DNA of 64,000 bases, taken from NCBI RefSeq assembly GCF_048820915.1, contig NZ_JBMERR010000003.1, forward strand, positions 221,063-285,062, read 5' to 3'. Shown piece by piece: positions 7,699 to 15,750 of this stretch (the first letter of the stretch is position 1; the number at the start of each line of letters is the position of its first letter). Source of the DNA: Cribrihabitans_A pelagius. Its GTDB lineage: Bacteria; Pseudomonadota; Alphaproteobacteria; Rhodobacterales; Rhodobacteraceae. The notes beneath the pieces are model-generated. The model saw nothing but the letters and a program-made list of their open reading frames with translations, was not told the DNA's origin and did not search any database. Both the position numbers and the translations under genes were made by a program.

Positions 7699-8097
7699 GC
7701 CGCGTTGCAGTGCCGGGCGGCGGGTCCGCCCGCGCTGCGCGCAATGCGCACAGGCGGCGCCTGCGGACCGGCCTGTACAGTCGGGCAAGCGGTTGAAAAG
7801 GCGCCACTTTGAAAATAATTCCGGCGCTTCCGCTTGCAACCGCTTGATTGAGTCGCCATCTGCGCGCTTGATGGCGGCAGCAAGCGGGCAGCCTGTCCTG
7901 CGCCGCCGGTGCGAAACCGTTTGCCTCGGCTGCGGTCTATGCTATAGGCGGCCCGTATCGACGCCGGCATTCCTTTGCGGGAAGCGCCGGTCCCATTCCC
8001 GCCTGCGGGGATAACACCGCCCGCACGGGCACAACCACGCCGCCCGCATGGGCAAGGGCAGAACCGGGCAGAGTGCCCTGAAAAACGAGGAAGAGAC
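7699..8097 (+). other. fabG-acpP intergenic region
   Basis: About 400 bp with no credible coding sequence on either strand. It holds GC-rich partial palindromes just past fabG and the proposed acpP promoter, followed by a leader of roughly 145 nt. Confidence 0.6.
7921..7948 (+). promoter_or_regulatory. candidate acpP promoter
   Basis: TTGCCT-N16-TATAGG. acpP is normally very highly expressed and often has its own promoter; the pair closely resembles that proposed for rpsF. Confidence 0.5.
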
Positions 8098-8331
8098 ATG
8101 AGCGACGTCGCAGATCGCGTTAAGAAGATCGTTGTTGAGCACCTGGGTGTCGAAGAAGAAAAAGTGACCGAAAACGCGTCCTTCATCGACGATCTCGGCG
8201 CCGACAGCCTGGACACCGTTGAGCTGGTCATGGCCTTCGAAGAAGAGTTCGGCATCGAGATCCCGGACGATGCAGCCGAAACCATCCAGACCTTCGGCGA
8301 CGCAGTGAAGTTCATCAACGAAGCGTCCTGA
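8098..8331 (+). CDS. acpP: acyl carrier protein
   Basis: 77 residues, acidic, with the phosphopantetheine-bearing Ser37 in DDLGADSLDTVELVM. It carries growing acyl chains between the Fab enzymes. An AGGAAGAG ribosome site precedes ATG, and a clear terminator follows. Confidence 0.98.
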   Translation: MSDVADRVKKIVVEHLGVEEEKVTENASFIDDLGADSLDTVELVMAFEEEFGIEIPDDAAETIQTFGDAVKFINEAS

Positions 8332-8357
8332 ACCAGTCACGGAAACGTGAATTCCTG

Positions 8358-8390
8358 AACGGCGTTTTCCTGCGGGGAAGCGCCGTTTTG
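8358..8390 (+). terminator. acpP terminator
   Basis: AACGGCG / CGCCGTT arms with further inner pairing, followed by TTG, 27 nt past the acpP stop. Confidence 0.75.
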
Positions 8391-8483
8391 CGTCGAGGGG
8401 GCGGGGCCAAAGCCGCGCATTCTGAGTGACAGGCGGCAGGATGTGGTATCCTGCACCTGGAGCAATCAGGAGAGACCCCCGCC

Positions 8484-9227
8484 ATGATGATCTACCCCAC
8501 AATGGAACTTCAGAACGGCCGCTGCGTGACGCTGGACAAGGGCCGTCTGGATGAGCCGATGATTTGGCATGTGGATCCGGTCGAAACCGCGAAGGGCTTT
8601 GCCGCGGCCGGCGCGGAATGGATGCATCTGACCGATTTCAGCGCCATCGAGGGCGACTACGGCAACGAGGAGCTGATCACCCGCATCATCCGCGGCGCCG
8701 GCATTCCGGTGCAGCTGGGCGGCGGCATGCGCTCGCGCGAGCATATCGAGCATTGGATCGACAAGGGCGCGGGCCGGATCGTGGTCAGTACGCTGGCGGC
8801 ACGCGATCCGCATATGGTCAAGGATCTGATCAACCATCATCCGGATCAGATCGTGCTGGCGGTGGACGTCTACCAGGGTCAAGTGATGACCGACGGCTGG
8901 CGCCACTCCGGCGCGATCACGCCCGAGGATTTCATTGCTGCCTTCGACACGCTGCCCCTGGCGGGCATCATTGTGACCGATATCGACAGCGACATGACTA
9001 ATGTGGAAGCGCAGCTTGGCCTGATTTCGGGCCTCGCGAGCCACGCGCGCACGCCGGTGATCGCCAGCGGTGTGGTGCGCACCGCCGATGACATCTCGCG
9101 GCTGAAATATGTCTACAACATCTCAGGCGCGCTGGTGGGCCGGGCGCTATACCGCAAGACGCTGTCGCTGGAAAAGGCGCTGGGGGTGGCGCGGCCGGAA
9201 CCGGAGCATATGGCCGAGTTCCAGTAA
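8484..9227 (+). CDS. HisA-like (beta/alpha)8 barrel isomerase paralogue
   Basis: 247 residues with clear HisA layout: N-terminal MIYPTMELQNGRCVTL (HisA usually IPAIDLKDGxxVRL), the phosphate-binding QLGGGMRS at about 73-80, LAVDVYQGQVMTDGW with the second acidic residue, and C-terminal IASGVVRTADDI plus a second phosphate loop. The first catalytic Asp position is Glu here (MEL for IDL), and no other his gene is nearby. It is probably a divergent paralogue rather than the housekeeping HisA; its substrate is unknown. The start may be either of two adjacent ATGs. Confidence 0.85.
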   Translation: MMIYPTMELQNGRCVTLDKGRLDEPMIWHVDPVETAKGFAAAGAEWMHLTDFSAIEGDYGNEELITRIIRGAGIPVQLGGGMRSREHIEHWIDKGAGRIVVSTLAARDPHMVKDLINHHPDQIVLAVDVYQGQVMTDGWRHSGAITPEDFIAAFDTLPLAGIIVTDIDSDMTNVEAQLGLISGLASHARTPVIASGVVRTADDISRLKYVYNISGALVGRALYRKTLSLEKALGVARPEPEHMAEFQ

Positions 9228-9285
9228 GGCCGAGGCGTGGACCGGCGCGGCTTCGGAGCGGGCGCCGGTGCAGCAATATAAACAG

Positions 9286-9317
9286 ACCCGGTGGCGCGCC
9301 CCGCCGGGTTTCTTTCA
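9286..9317 (+). terminator. terminator of the HisA-like gene
   Basis: ACCCGG / CCGGGT stem with inner pairs, then TTTCTTTC. Confidence 0.7.
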
Positions 9318-9442
9318 TTCTTGAGGGGGCAGAGGAGCTGACTTGCAGCCTGACCGTCCGAAGCGTTTCCCGGCTGTCAGCCCCGCGCCTGCCGGGACGG
9401 CAATTCCCCTTCGCACGGGGTGGGCCCGGCCCAAGGCTGTGT

Positions 9443-10324
9443 CTAGCTTAGTCCGGGGGTGGGCTTTACGGCAGCGCTGGCGGCGGCGGCCTCAGCCGGG
9501 TAGTCCTCCAGCAGCTTGTGCAGCTGCAACGGGTTGAACTCCTCGGCGAACCTGACGCCGAAATAGTCCTGCGTGTGCCACATCACATGCGCCTCCTTAT
9601 GGTAGATGCTGAAGGTCAGCGCAACTTTTCCGCCAACGGTAAAGGGGCCGTCCGGGCGGACCTTGGCGCCGGCCCGGCTGATGTCGACAAACCGCGCCGA
9701 AATCACGCTGCTGCCGGTGTTGACCACCACCGGCAGTGAGCAGGTGTGCCGCTTGGTGCGGCGGATGCGGCGGATGCCGAGCCGGTCCAGGAAATAGAGG
9801 ATGCTGCCGCCCAGCACGATGAACGAGACCCAGGCAATGCCCACGTTGATCATCTGGCGGCGCTGCTGCGCTTCGGCCGCGGCGACAGCCACCAGCTTGC
9901 TGCGCATGGTGGTCCGTTCGTCCGGGTCGCAGGCGAGATGCTCCACCCGCTTGCCGAATTTCTCGGCCGAGGCATGGCCGTTGGCGCGGTTCACGGCTTT
10001 CAGCGCGGCGGTGCGCCCTTGGGCCTGATGCACTTGCAGGATCTGCGCCTGCTGCCGCATCAGAGCCAGCGTATCCGCCAGTACCGACTCGAGCCCTGCC
10101 GCCCGCATGCGCGGCTTCAGCTCCGCCGCCGGGTTGCGGCTGATCCAGCGCTGCAGCCGCTGCGCCATCACCGCATTCTCGCCGGTTTCCAGATAGTGGA
10201 TATAGCCCTTGGCGGTGCGGTGCAGCAGTGACAGGTCCTGATGCAGCTCGCAGCCCGCGGCGGCCCGCCCGGCAGAAAGGGCAGCCATCAGCAGAACAGC
10301 AGCAATTGCAAACCATCGGCGCAT
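9443..10324 (-). CDS. membrane-anchored PilZ-domain protein
   Basis: 293 residues. A signal peptide (about 1-23, MRRWFAIAAVLLMAALSAGRAAA) is followed by a helical, probably periplasmic region, one transmembrane helix (about 159-179) and a C-terminal cytoplasmic PilZ domain. The c-di-GMP signature is present: R188-x3-R192 (RRTKR), then DISRAG at 214-219. The layout suggests a sensor or effector linking c-di-GMP to the envelope. It runs opposite to the fab genes and splits the cluster; its target is unknown. Confidence 0.87.
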   Translation of the reverse strand: MRRWFAIAAVLLMAALSAGRAAAGCELHQDLSLLHRTAKGYIHYLETGENAVMAQRLQRWISRNPAAELKPRMRAAGLESVLADTLALMRQQAQILQVHQAQGRTAALKAVNRANGHASAEKFGKRVEHLACDPDERTTMRSKLVAVAAAEAQQRRQMINVGIAWVSFIVLGGSILYFLDRLGIRRIRRTKRHTCSLPVVVNTGSSVISARFVDISRAGAKVRPDGPFTVGGKVALTFSIYHKEAHVMWHTQDYFGVRFAEEFNPLQLHKLLEDYPAEAAAASAAVKPTPGLS

Positions 10325-10808
10325 GACGCGGATCGTCCCTTGTTTCCGTTGAGGCGGAGTATGGCGCAGAGGTGCAAATGGGTGGTTAACGGCGCATCAG
10401 CCCTGCGCGGAGGTTTGTGGCTGGTTTGCGTCTACATGCTGCTAACGCTGCGCTGCGCCGAAAAAATATTCCACCCTGCCGGAGCGGCGAAGGAGGCCGG
10501 AGCAGAGGATGGCCGCGCCAAGTGCCGCGCGGCTCCTTCTGTGTCTGGCGGCGCAAAACTCTTGCGGCAGGAGGGCGTGCCGGCAGGTATGCGCGGAGTG
10601 TTGCCGCTGCCGCGGGAGCGCTGCGCAATTTTCCGCAACAGGAAGGCGGCTGCCCAGGTGTGCCGCGGGTTTCCGGCGGGGTGTTTGCGAAGAAAAATGC
10701 GGGCTGGGGAAATCATTGGCCCAGAACCCCAGCCCGCGACGGCGCCTTGTGAGGAAAAGCCGCCTAATCCATTGAACGGAGTGACTTCAACTTGAGGGAG
10801 ATGTATTA
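10325..10808. other. divergent intergenic region upstream of fabF
   Basis: Nearly 500 bp without a convincing gene. It contains the 11-bp hairpin at 10699-10737 and a TTGAA-N8-TTCAA inverted repeat at 10772-10789 that could be an operator before fabF. Promoters for the PilZ gene and fabF must lie here, but I see no strong -35/-10 pair. Confidence 0.5.
10699..10737 (+). repeat. perfect 11-bp hairpin upstream of fabF
   Basis: GCGGGCTGGGG / CCCCAGCCCGC with a 17-nt loop and no following U-tract. It lies about 215 bp before fabF. It could be a leader structure or a protein-binding site. Confidence 0.6.
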
Positions 10809-10964
10809 ATGAAGTGCTCCCGTTTTGCAATATTCCCGCAAAACCCGGCGGCGGCCGCGCTTTCCCTCGCGCAATGCGGCCCGCTCTTGCACCTTCCGGG
10901 CATTCCAAGCTATTTGGTCAGACGGATTGCCGAGGCGAAGGAGAGCAAGGAATGCGGCGAGTAG
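10809..10964 (+). CDS. possible 51-residue leader peptide before fabF
   Basis: ATG at 10809 follows GGGAG at an 8-nt spacing and opens a 51-codon frame (MKCSRFAIFPQNPAAAALSL...) that ends at TAG 10962-10964, overlapping the fabF start by 13 nt. No family was recognised. The good ribosome site and the stop just inside fabF suggest translational coupling, but chance is possible in this composition. Confidence 0.3.
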   Translation: MKCSRFAIFPQNPAAAALSLAQCGPLLHLPGIPSYLVRRIAEAKESKECGE

Positions 10965-12217
10965 TTGTCACCGGACTGGGCCTGGTCACCCCTCTGGCCA
11001 GCGGTGTCGAGGAATCCTGGTCCCGGATTCTGGACGGCCAGTCGGGCGCCGGGCCAATAACCCGGTTTGACGCAGCGGCCAGCGGCGTCAGCACGACCTA
11101 TGCCTGCGAGGTTCCGCGTGGCGATGGCAGCGGCGGCACCTTCAATGCCGACGATTGGGTTGCCAAAAAGGATCAGAAGAAAATTGACGACTTCATCCTC
11201 TATGGCATCGCCGCCGCCGACATGGCGGTGCGGGATGCGGGCTGGACGCCTGAGGATGAAGCAAGCCGCCTGCGCACCGGCGTGATGATCGGCTCCGGCA
11301 TTGGCGGACTCAGCTCCATTGCCGACACCGCAGTGATGATAAAGGAAAAGGGGCCGCGCCGCGTGTCCCCCTTCTTCATCCCTGGCGCGCTGATCAACCT
11401 GATCTCGGGCCAGGTTTCGATCCGCTTCGGATTCAAGGGGCCGAACCACTCGGTGGTGACCGCCTGCTCGACCGGCGCTCATGCGATTGGCGATGCGGCG
11501 CGGCTGATCAAGTCCGGCGACGCCGACGTGATGATCGCGGGCGGCGCCGAGGCGGCGATCTGCGAGATCGGCATCGCGGGCTTCAACGCCTGCAAGGCGC
11601 TGTCGACCAAATATTCCGACGATCCGACGAAAGCCTCGCGCCCCTATGATGCCGGCCGTGACGGCTTCGTGATGGGCGAAGGCGCGGGCATCGTGGTGCT
11701 GGAAGACTACGAGCACGCCAAGGCGCGCGGTGCCAAGATCTACGCCGAGGTTCTGGGCTACGGCCTGTCGGGTGATGCCTATCACATCACCGCCCCCTCC
11801 GAGGATGGCGACGGGGCTGCGCGCTCGATGCGGGCGGCGCTGAACAACGCGGGGCTGGAGCCTTCGGCCATCGACTATATCAACGCGCATGGCACTTCGA
11901 CCATGGCCGACACCATTGAGCTGGGTGCGGTGGAGCAGCTGCTGGGCAATCACGCGGCTAATGTCACCATGTCCTCGACCAAATCGGCGACCGGGCACCT
12001 GCTGGGCGCGGCCGGCGCGATCGAGGCGATCTTCTCGATCCTGGCGATCCGCGATCAGGTTGCCCCGCCGACCATCAACCTGGACAATCCGGCGGTTGAA
12101 ACCGCGGTTGACCTGGCGCCGAACCAGAAACGGGAACGCAAGATCGATGTGGCGCTGTCCAATTCCTTCGGCTTTGGCGGCACCAATGCGTCGGTGATCT
12201 TCGGGAAGGCCGGCTGA
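10952..12217 (+). CDS. fabF: 3-oxoacyl-ACP synthase II
   Basis: 421 residues from MRRVVVTGLGLVTPLASGV. The Cys-His-His triad is in place: C172 (VTACSTGAHA), H313 (NAHGTST) and H349 (SATGHLLGAAG), with the C-terminal NSFGFGGTNAS loop. It condenses malonyl-ACP with acyl-ACP. The ATG at 10952 follows AAGGAGAGCAAGG. Its stop overlaps the mltG start by one base, so the two are translationally coupled. Confidence 0.97.
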   Translation: MRRVVVTGLGLVTPLASGVEESWSRILDGQSGAGPITRFDAAASGVSTTYACEVPRGDGSGGTFNADDWVAKKDQKKIDDFILYGIAAADMAVRDAGWTPEDEASRLRTGVMIGSGIGGLSSIADTAVMIKEKGPRRVSPFFIPGALINLISGQVSIRFGFKGPNHSVVTACSTGAHAIGDAARLIKSGDADVMIAGGAEAAICEIGIAGFNACKALSTKYSDDPTKASRPYDAGRDGFVMGEGAGIVVLEDYEHAKARGAKIYAEVLGYGLSGDAYHITAPSEDGDGAARSMRAALNNAGLEPSAIDYINAHGTSTMADTIELGAVEQLLGNHAANVTMSSTKSATGHLLGAAGAIEAIFSILAIRDQVAPPTINLDNPAVETAVDLAPNQKRERKIDVALSNSFGFGGTNASVIFGKAG

Positions 12218-13371
12218 TGTGGCGCAGCCTCGCCTCCAATATGCTGACCGTCCTTGTGGTGGCACTGTTCCTGCTGGGCGGCGTCATTCTGTGGGGCAAG
12301 TCGCAGTATACCTCCGAAGGGCCGCTTGAGACGGCGATCTGCCTGCGGGTGGAGCGGGGTTCCAACATGACACGGGTGAGCCGCGACCTGGAAGCCCAGG
12401 ACGCGGTCACTTCGGGCACGCTGTTCCGGCTGGGCGCCCGCTACAGCGAGAAGACCGGCCAGCTGAAGGCGGGCAGCTACCTGCTGGAGGCCGGCGCCTC
12501 GATGGAGGAGATCGTCGGCCGGATCACTGAAGCCGGCGCTTCCACCTGCGGCACCGAAGTGGTCTATCAGGTGGGCGTGACCCGGACACAGGCGGTTGTG
12601 CGCACGCTGGACCCGGCCACGAACCAGTTCGAGAAGACGGCGGAGTTCCAAATGGGCGAGGAGGAGCCCCCGGCGGAATACACCGAGACCCGCCAGGATC
12701 CCGACACCCGCTTCCGCATCGCGCTGGCCGAAGGCGTGACCAGCTGGCAGGTGGTCGAGGCGCTGAAGGCGATGGACGTGCTGGCGGGTGAGCCCGGCGA
12801 GCGTCCGGCCGAAGGGTTGCTTGCGCCCGACAGCTACGAGGTAACTCCGGGGACCGAGCGTGCTGCGGTGCTGGCCGAAATGCAGGCGCGCCAGAAACTG
12901 CGTATCAACGCGGCCTGGGAAAGCCGGTCGCCGGATGCCGTGGTGCAGTCGCCGGAGGATATGCTGATCCTGGCCTCGATCATCGAGAAGGAAACCGGTG
13001 TTTCCGAGGAACGCGGGCTGGTGGCCTCGGTCTTCACCAACCGGCTCAACCGCGGCATGCGGCTGCAGACCGACCCGACGGTGATCTATGGCGTGACACG
13101 CGGCGAGGGTGTGCTGGGGCGCGGATTGCGCCAGAGCGAGCTGCGCAAGGCGACGCCTTGGAATACCTATGTGATCGAAGGTCTGCCGCCGACTCCGATC
13201 GCCAATCCCGGCATGGCCAGCCTGGAAGCGGCGGTGAACCCGGTGGAGAGCGATTACGTCTTCTTCGTCGCGGACGGCACCGGCGGCCATGCCTTTGCCG
13301 AGACGCTGGAAGAGCACAACCGCAACGTGGCGAAATGGCGCCAGATTGAGGCGGAACAGGCCAACAACTGA
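12217..13371 (+). CDS. mltG: endolytic peptidoglycan transglycosylase
   Basis: 384 residues with one N-terminal membrane anchor (about 7-26) and a periplasmic YceG domain. The signature ILASIIEKETG places the likely catalytic Glu at residue 257, followed by VFTNRLNRGMRLQTDPTVIYG and the C-terminal TPIANPGMASLEAAVNP. MltG cuts nascent glycan strands and sets their length. It overlaps fabF, is closed by a strong terminator and lies immediately before the gene transfer agent cluster. Confidence 0.95.
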   Translation: MWRSLASNMLTVLVVALFLLGGVILWGKSQYTSEGPLETAICLRVERGSNMTRVSRDLEAQDAVTSGTLFRLGARYSEKTGQLKAGSYLLEAGASMEEIVGRITEAGASTCGTEVVYQVGVTRTQAVVRTLDPATNQFEKTAEFQMGEEEPPAEYTETRQDPDTRFRIALAEGVTSWQVVEALKAMDVLAGEPGERPAEGLLAPDSYEVTPGTERAAVLAEMQARQKLRINAAWESRSPDAVVQSPEDMLILASIIEKETGVSEERGLVASVFTNRLNRGMRLQTDPTVIYGVTRGEGVLGRGLRQSELRKATPWNTYVIEGLPPTPIANPGMASLEAAVNPVESDYVFFVADGTGGHAFAETLEEHNRNVAKWRQIEAEQANN

Positions 13372-13395
13372 TCTGCCGTTGGAAACGGGTTTGAG

Positions 13396-13420
13396 AAAGG
13401 GCGCTTTGGCGCCCTTTTTT
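13396..13420 (+). terminator. fabF-mltG terminator
   Basis: AAAGGGCGC / GCGCCCTTT stem with a short loop running into TTTTTT. It insulates the GTA cluster from the fab operon. Confidence 0.9.
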
Positions 13421-13646
13421 CTGTGACGGCCCCGGCCGGTATTCCGCGCCGGGAAACGGTGCCCTTGGCGCCCGTGGCTGTTGCGCGGAGCGCGTGCGGT
13501 CATCTCTCTGGCTGGTTTGATTTTTCCCGCCTTTTGTGCTGAGATGTCCGGGCAGCTGGAAGAAATACGGGCGGTTGCGGGCCTTGGCCTGCCAGCCGCT
13601 TTTCTTTCTCTCGTGCGGGATAGACGCATGAGGCAGACATCACTCC

Positions 13647-14003
13647 ATGACAGATCAAGACACCGGAACCTCCCGCAAGGGACAGGTCCAGTATACCGCC
13701 GATCTCCTGCGCTCCTTGCAGGAGTCGATTCACTTGCTGCGCAATGACGCGGAAGCCTTGCGCAAGCAGCTTCGCGCGGAAGAGGACGCAGACTCTCCCG
13801 CCGTTAAGAACCAGGTCGCCAAGCTCGACCCGCTGATCCGTGATTGCCAGAAAGTGGAGAAACTCCTTGCCGAACAAAGCGCCGACTTCGCCCGCCTGCA
13901 AAACGCCGGTCATGAGCTGGACCTCACCGCCGCAAGACGGGAGATCGAAAGCCGCCTGGCTCGCCTCCGCGCCGCGCTCCCTGCAGGACAGCTTCCTGAG
14001 TGA
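13647..14003 (+). CDS. GTA small terminase subunit (gp1)
   Basis: 118 residues. The middle is strongly helical and coiled-coil-like (LLRSLQESIHLLRNDAEALRKQL, then DPLIRDCQKVEKLLAEQ), fitting the oligomerising TerS of GTAs, which binds the large terminase. Identification rests mainly on position, first in the cluster and overlapping terL, since TerS sequences are poorly conserved. ATG follows a weak ribosome site about 230 nt past the mltG terminator. Confidence 0.75.
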   Translation: MTDQDTGTSRKGQVQYTADLLRSLQESIHLLRNDAEALRKQLRAEEDADSPAVKNQVAKLDPLIRDCQKVEKLLAEQSADFARLQNAGHELDLTAARREIESRLARLRAALPAGQLPE

Positions 14004-15282
14004 GCTGCCGCAGCAGGCGCTGGCCGCGCTGCCCTACCTGTTCGGGTTCTGGGCGCTGCCGCATCAGGCGCCGCCGGGTGGCGACTGGCGCGCTTGGGTG
14101 ATCCTGGGCGGGCGCGGCGCAGGCAAGACGCGGGCCGGGGCGGAATGGGTGCGGGCGCAGGCCGAGGGGCCGCGGCCGAATGATGCAGGCCGGGCGCGCC
14201 GGGTGGCGCTGGTGGGGGAGACCTATGACCAGGTGCGTGATGTGATGGTGCAAGGCGACAGCGGCATCCTGGCCTGCGCGCCGCCCGACCGCCGACCGGT
14301 CTGGAAGGCGGGCGAGCGGCGGCTGATCTGGCCCAATGGCGCCACGGCGCAGGCCTTTTCGGCGCATGATCCCGAGGCGCTGCGCGGGCCGCAGTTCGAC
14401 GCCGCCTGGGTGGACGAGCTGGCCAAGTGGAAGAAGGGGCAGGAGACCTGGGACATGCTGCAATTCGCGCTGCGGCTGGGGCAGGACCCGCGGGTCTGCG
14501 TCACCACCACACCGCGCAACGTGCAGGTTCTGAAGGACTTGCTGGCGGCGCCCTCCACCGTGCAGAGTCACGCGCCGACCGAGGCCAACCGGGCCAACCT
14601 CGCGGCGTCTTTCATTGCTGAGGTGCGGGCGCGCTATGCGGGCTCGCGGCTGGGGCGGCAGGAGCTGGACGGGGTGCTTCTCGCCGATGTGGAGGGCGCG
14701 CTGTGGTCGTCGGCGCAGCTCGCCGCTCTGCAGGCGGCGGAGGCGCCGCCCATGGACCGGGTGGTGGTGGCTGTGGATCCGGCGGTGAGCGCGGGCAAGG
14801 CGTCGGATGCCTGCGGGATCATCGCGGCTGGGGCAGTGACCACGGGGCCGCCGCAGGAGTGGCGCGCCTATGTGCTTGCCGACCGCACCGTGCAAGGCGT
14901 GGGGCCGCTCACCTGGGCCCGGGCGGCGATTACGGCGCGGGACGACTTTGGCGCCGACCGGCTGGTGGCCGAGGTCAACCAGGGCGGCGCGCTGGTGGAG
15001 AGCGTGCTGCGCCAGGCTGATCCGCTGGTGCCGTTCCGGGCGCTGCATGCGTCCCGCGGCAAGGCGGCGCGGGCGGAGCCCGTCGCGGCGCTGTACGAGC
15101 AGGGGCGGGTGCGGCATCTGCCGGGGCTGGGCGATCTGGAGGACCAGATGTGCCAGATGACACCGCAGGGCTACCGCGGGCAGGGCTCGCCCGACCGGCT
15201 CGATGCGCTGGTCTGGGCGCTGCATGAGCTGATCATCGCGCCCGCTGCCCATCAGAAGATGCCGCGGGCGCGGATGTTGTAG
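13912..15282 (+). CDS. GTA large terminase subunit (gp2)
   Basis: About 456 residues as annotated. ATPase Walker A GGRGAGKTRAGAEW is at about 66-79, with a downstream Walker B-like AAWVDELAKW and the TTTPRN motif. The C-terminal RNase H-like nuclease starts near VVVAVDPAVSAGK, with acidic residues in VAEVNQGG and DRLDALVWAL. It packages host DNA into heads. The start is uncertain: ATG 13912 overlaps gp1 by 92 nt, while similarity begins only near 13980, where a CTG is the only nearby alternative. Confidence 0.92.
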   Translation: MSWTSPPQDGRSKAAWLASAPRSLQDSFLSELPQQALAALPYLFGFWALPHQAPPGGDWRAWVILGGRGAGKTRAGAEWVRAQAEGPRPNDAGRARRVALVGETYDQVRDVMVQGDSGILACAPPDRRPVWKAGERRLIWPNGATAQAFSAHDPEALRGPQFDAAWVDELAKWKKGQETWDMLQFALRLGQDPRVCVTTTPRNVQVLKDLLAAPSTVQSHAPTEANRANLAASFIAEVRARYAGSRLGRQELDGVLLADVEGALWSSAQLAALQAAEAPPMDRVVVAVDPAVSAGKASDACGIIAAGAVTTGPPQEWRAYVLADRTVQGVGPLTWARAAITARDDFGADRLVAEVNQGGALVESVLRQADPLVPFRALHASRGKAARAEPVAALYEQGRVRHLPGLGDLEDQMCQMTPQGYRGQGSPDRLDALVWALHELIIAPAAHQKMPRARML

Positions 15283-15312
15283 CGCCTGGCTGGAATATAG
15301 CAGTCAAGGAAG

Positions 15313-15337
15313 CCGCCCGCATATCGCGGGCGGTTTT
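15313..15337 (+). terminator. terminator after GTA terL
   Basis: CCGCCCGC / GCGGGCGG stem with a 5-nt loop, then TTTTCC, 30 nt past terL. It would reduce read-through from the packaging genes into the head-tail genes. Confidence 0.7.
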
Positions 15338-15366
15338 CCAGTTTCTACGCTTCAAGATCAGGTCCA

Positions 15367-15530
15367 GCGCGGAACAAGGGTGCAAGGCCGCCGCGCATCG
15401 CCGGCGCGCCCCCACGCGGCGGCAATTTGGCTGCGGCAGGGCGGTTCCCTCGATAGGGTTTACAGACTTGGCGGGTATAAACTGCCGGCAACCCTCGTTT
15501 GGATCGCCCCCGCGCGCGCCGCCGACGCGC
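15367..15530 (-). repeat. dispersed ~165-bp intergenic element, copy 2 (inside GTA cluster)
   Basis: Very close to the reverse complement of 36780-36947 over GCGCATCGCCGGCGCGCC, CCCACGCGGCGGC, AATTTGG, ATAAACTGCC and GATCGCCCCCGCGCGCGCC, with a more variable centre. Minus-strand reading keeps ARGGDP...QFIPAK in the same frame as the other copies. Confidence 0.85.
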
Positions 15531-15750
15531 GACTATTCACTCAGCAGCAGACCGGCCGATCCGGTTTGGAATCAAGTGGCTTCTATGGATAATGATTAAT
15601 TATCAATAGTTTGATGGCGGGTGTTGCGCCGCCTGCGCACGGGGCTGGGGGCGAATCTTCAAGCTGCTCAGGCATCAATGTTTCCAGCAAAAGGCGCACC
15701 CCGCCCTGACACGGCCGGAACGCCGGAACCCGAACAACAAGGAGTGAAGC

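Larger units (their letters stand above)
15283..15750. other. non-coding insertion between terL and portal
   Basis: 468 bp with no credible gene. In order it holds a hairpin terminator (15313-15337), copy 2 of the dispersed element (15367-15530), an AT-rich patch around 15585-15620 (ATAATGATTAATTAT) and a stretch leading to the portal ribosome site AAGGAG. The patch could serve as a promoter or host-factor site. Elsewhere in the cluster genes abut or overlap. Confidence 0.75.

Noticed and set aside
10325..10951. Additional genes before fabF on either strand
   Set aside because: Frames of 80-180 codons here have Ala/Arg/Pro-rich composition, conflicting overlaps and no ribosome sites, apart from the 51-codon frame listed separately.
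10910..12265. 451-codon minus-strand frame
   Set aside because: Antisense to fabF, which has an intact catalytic triad.
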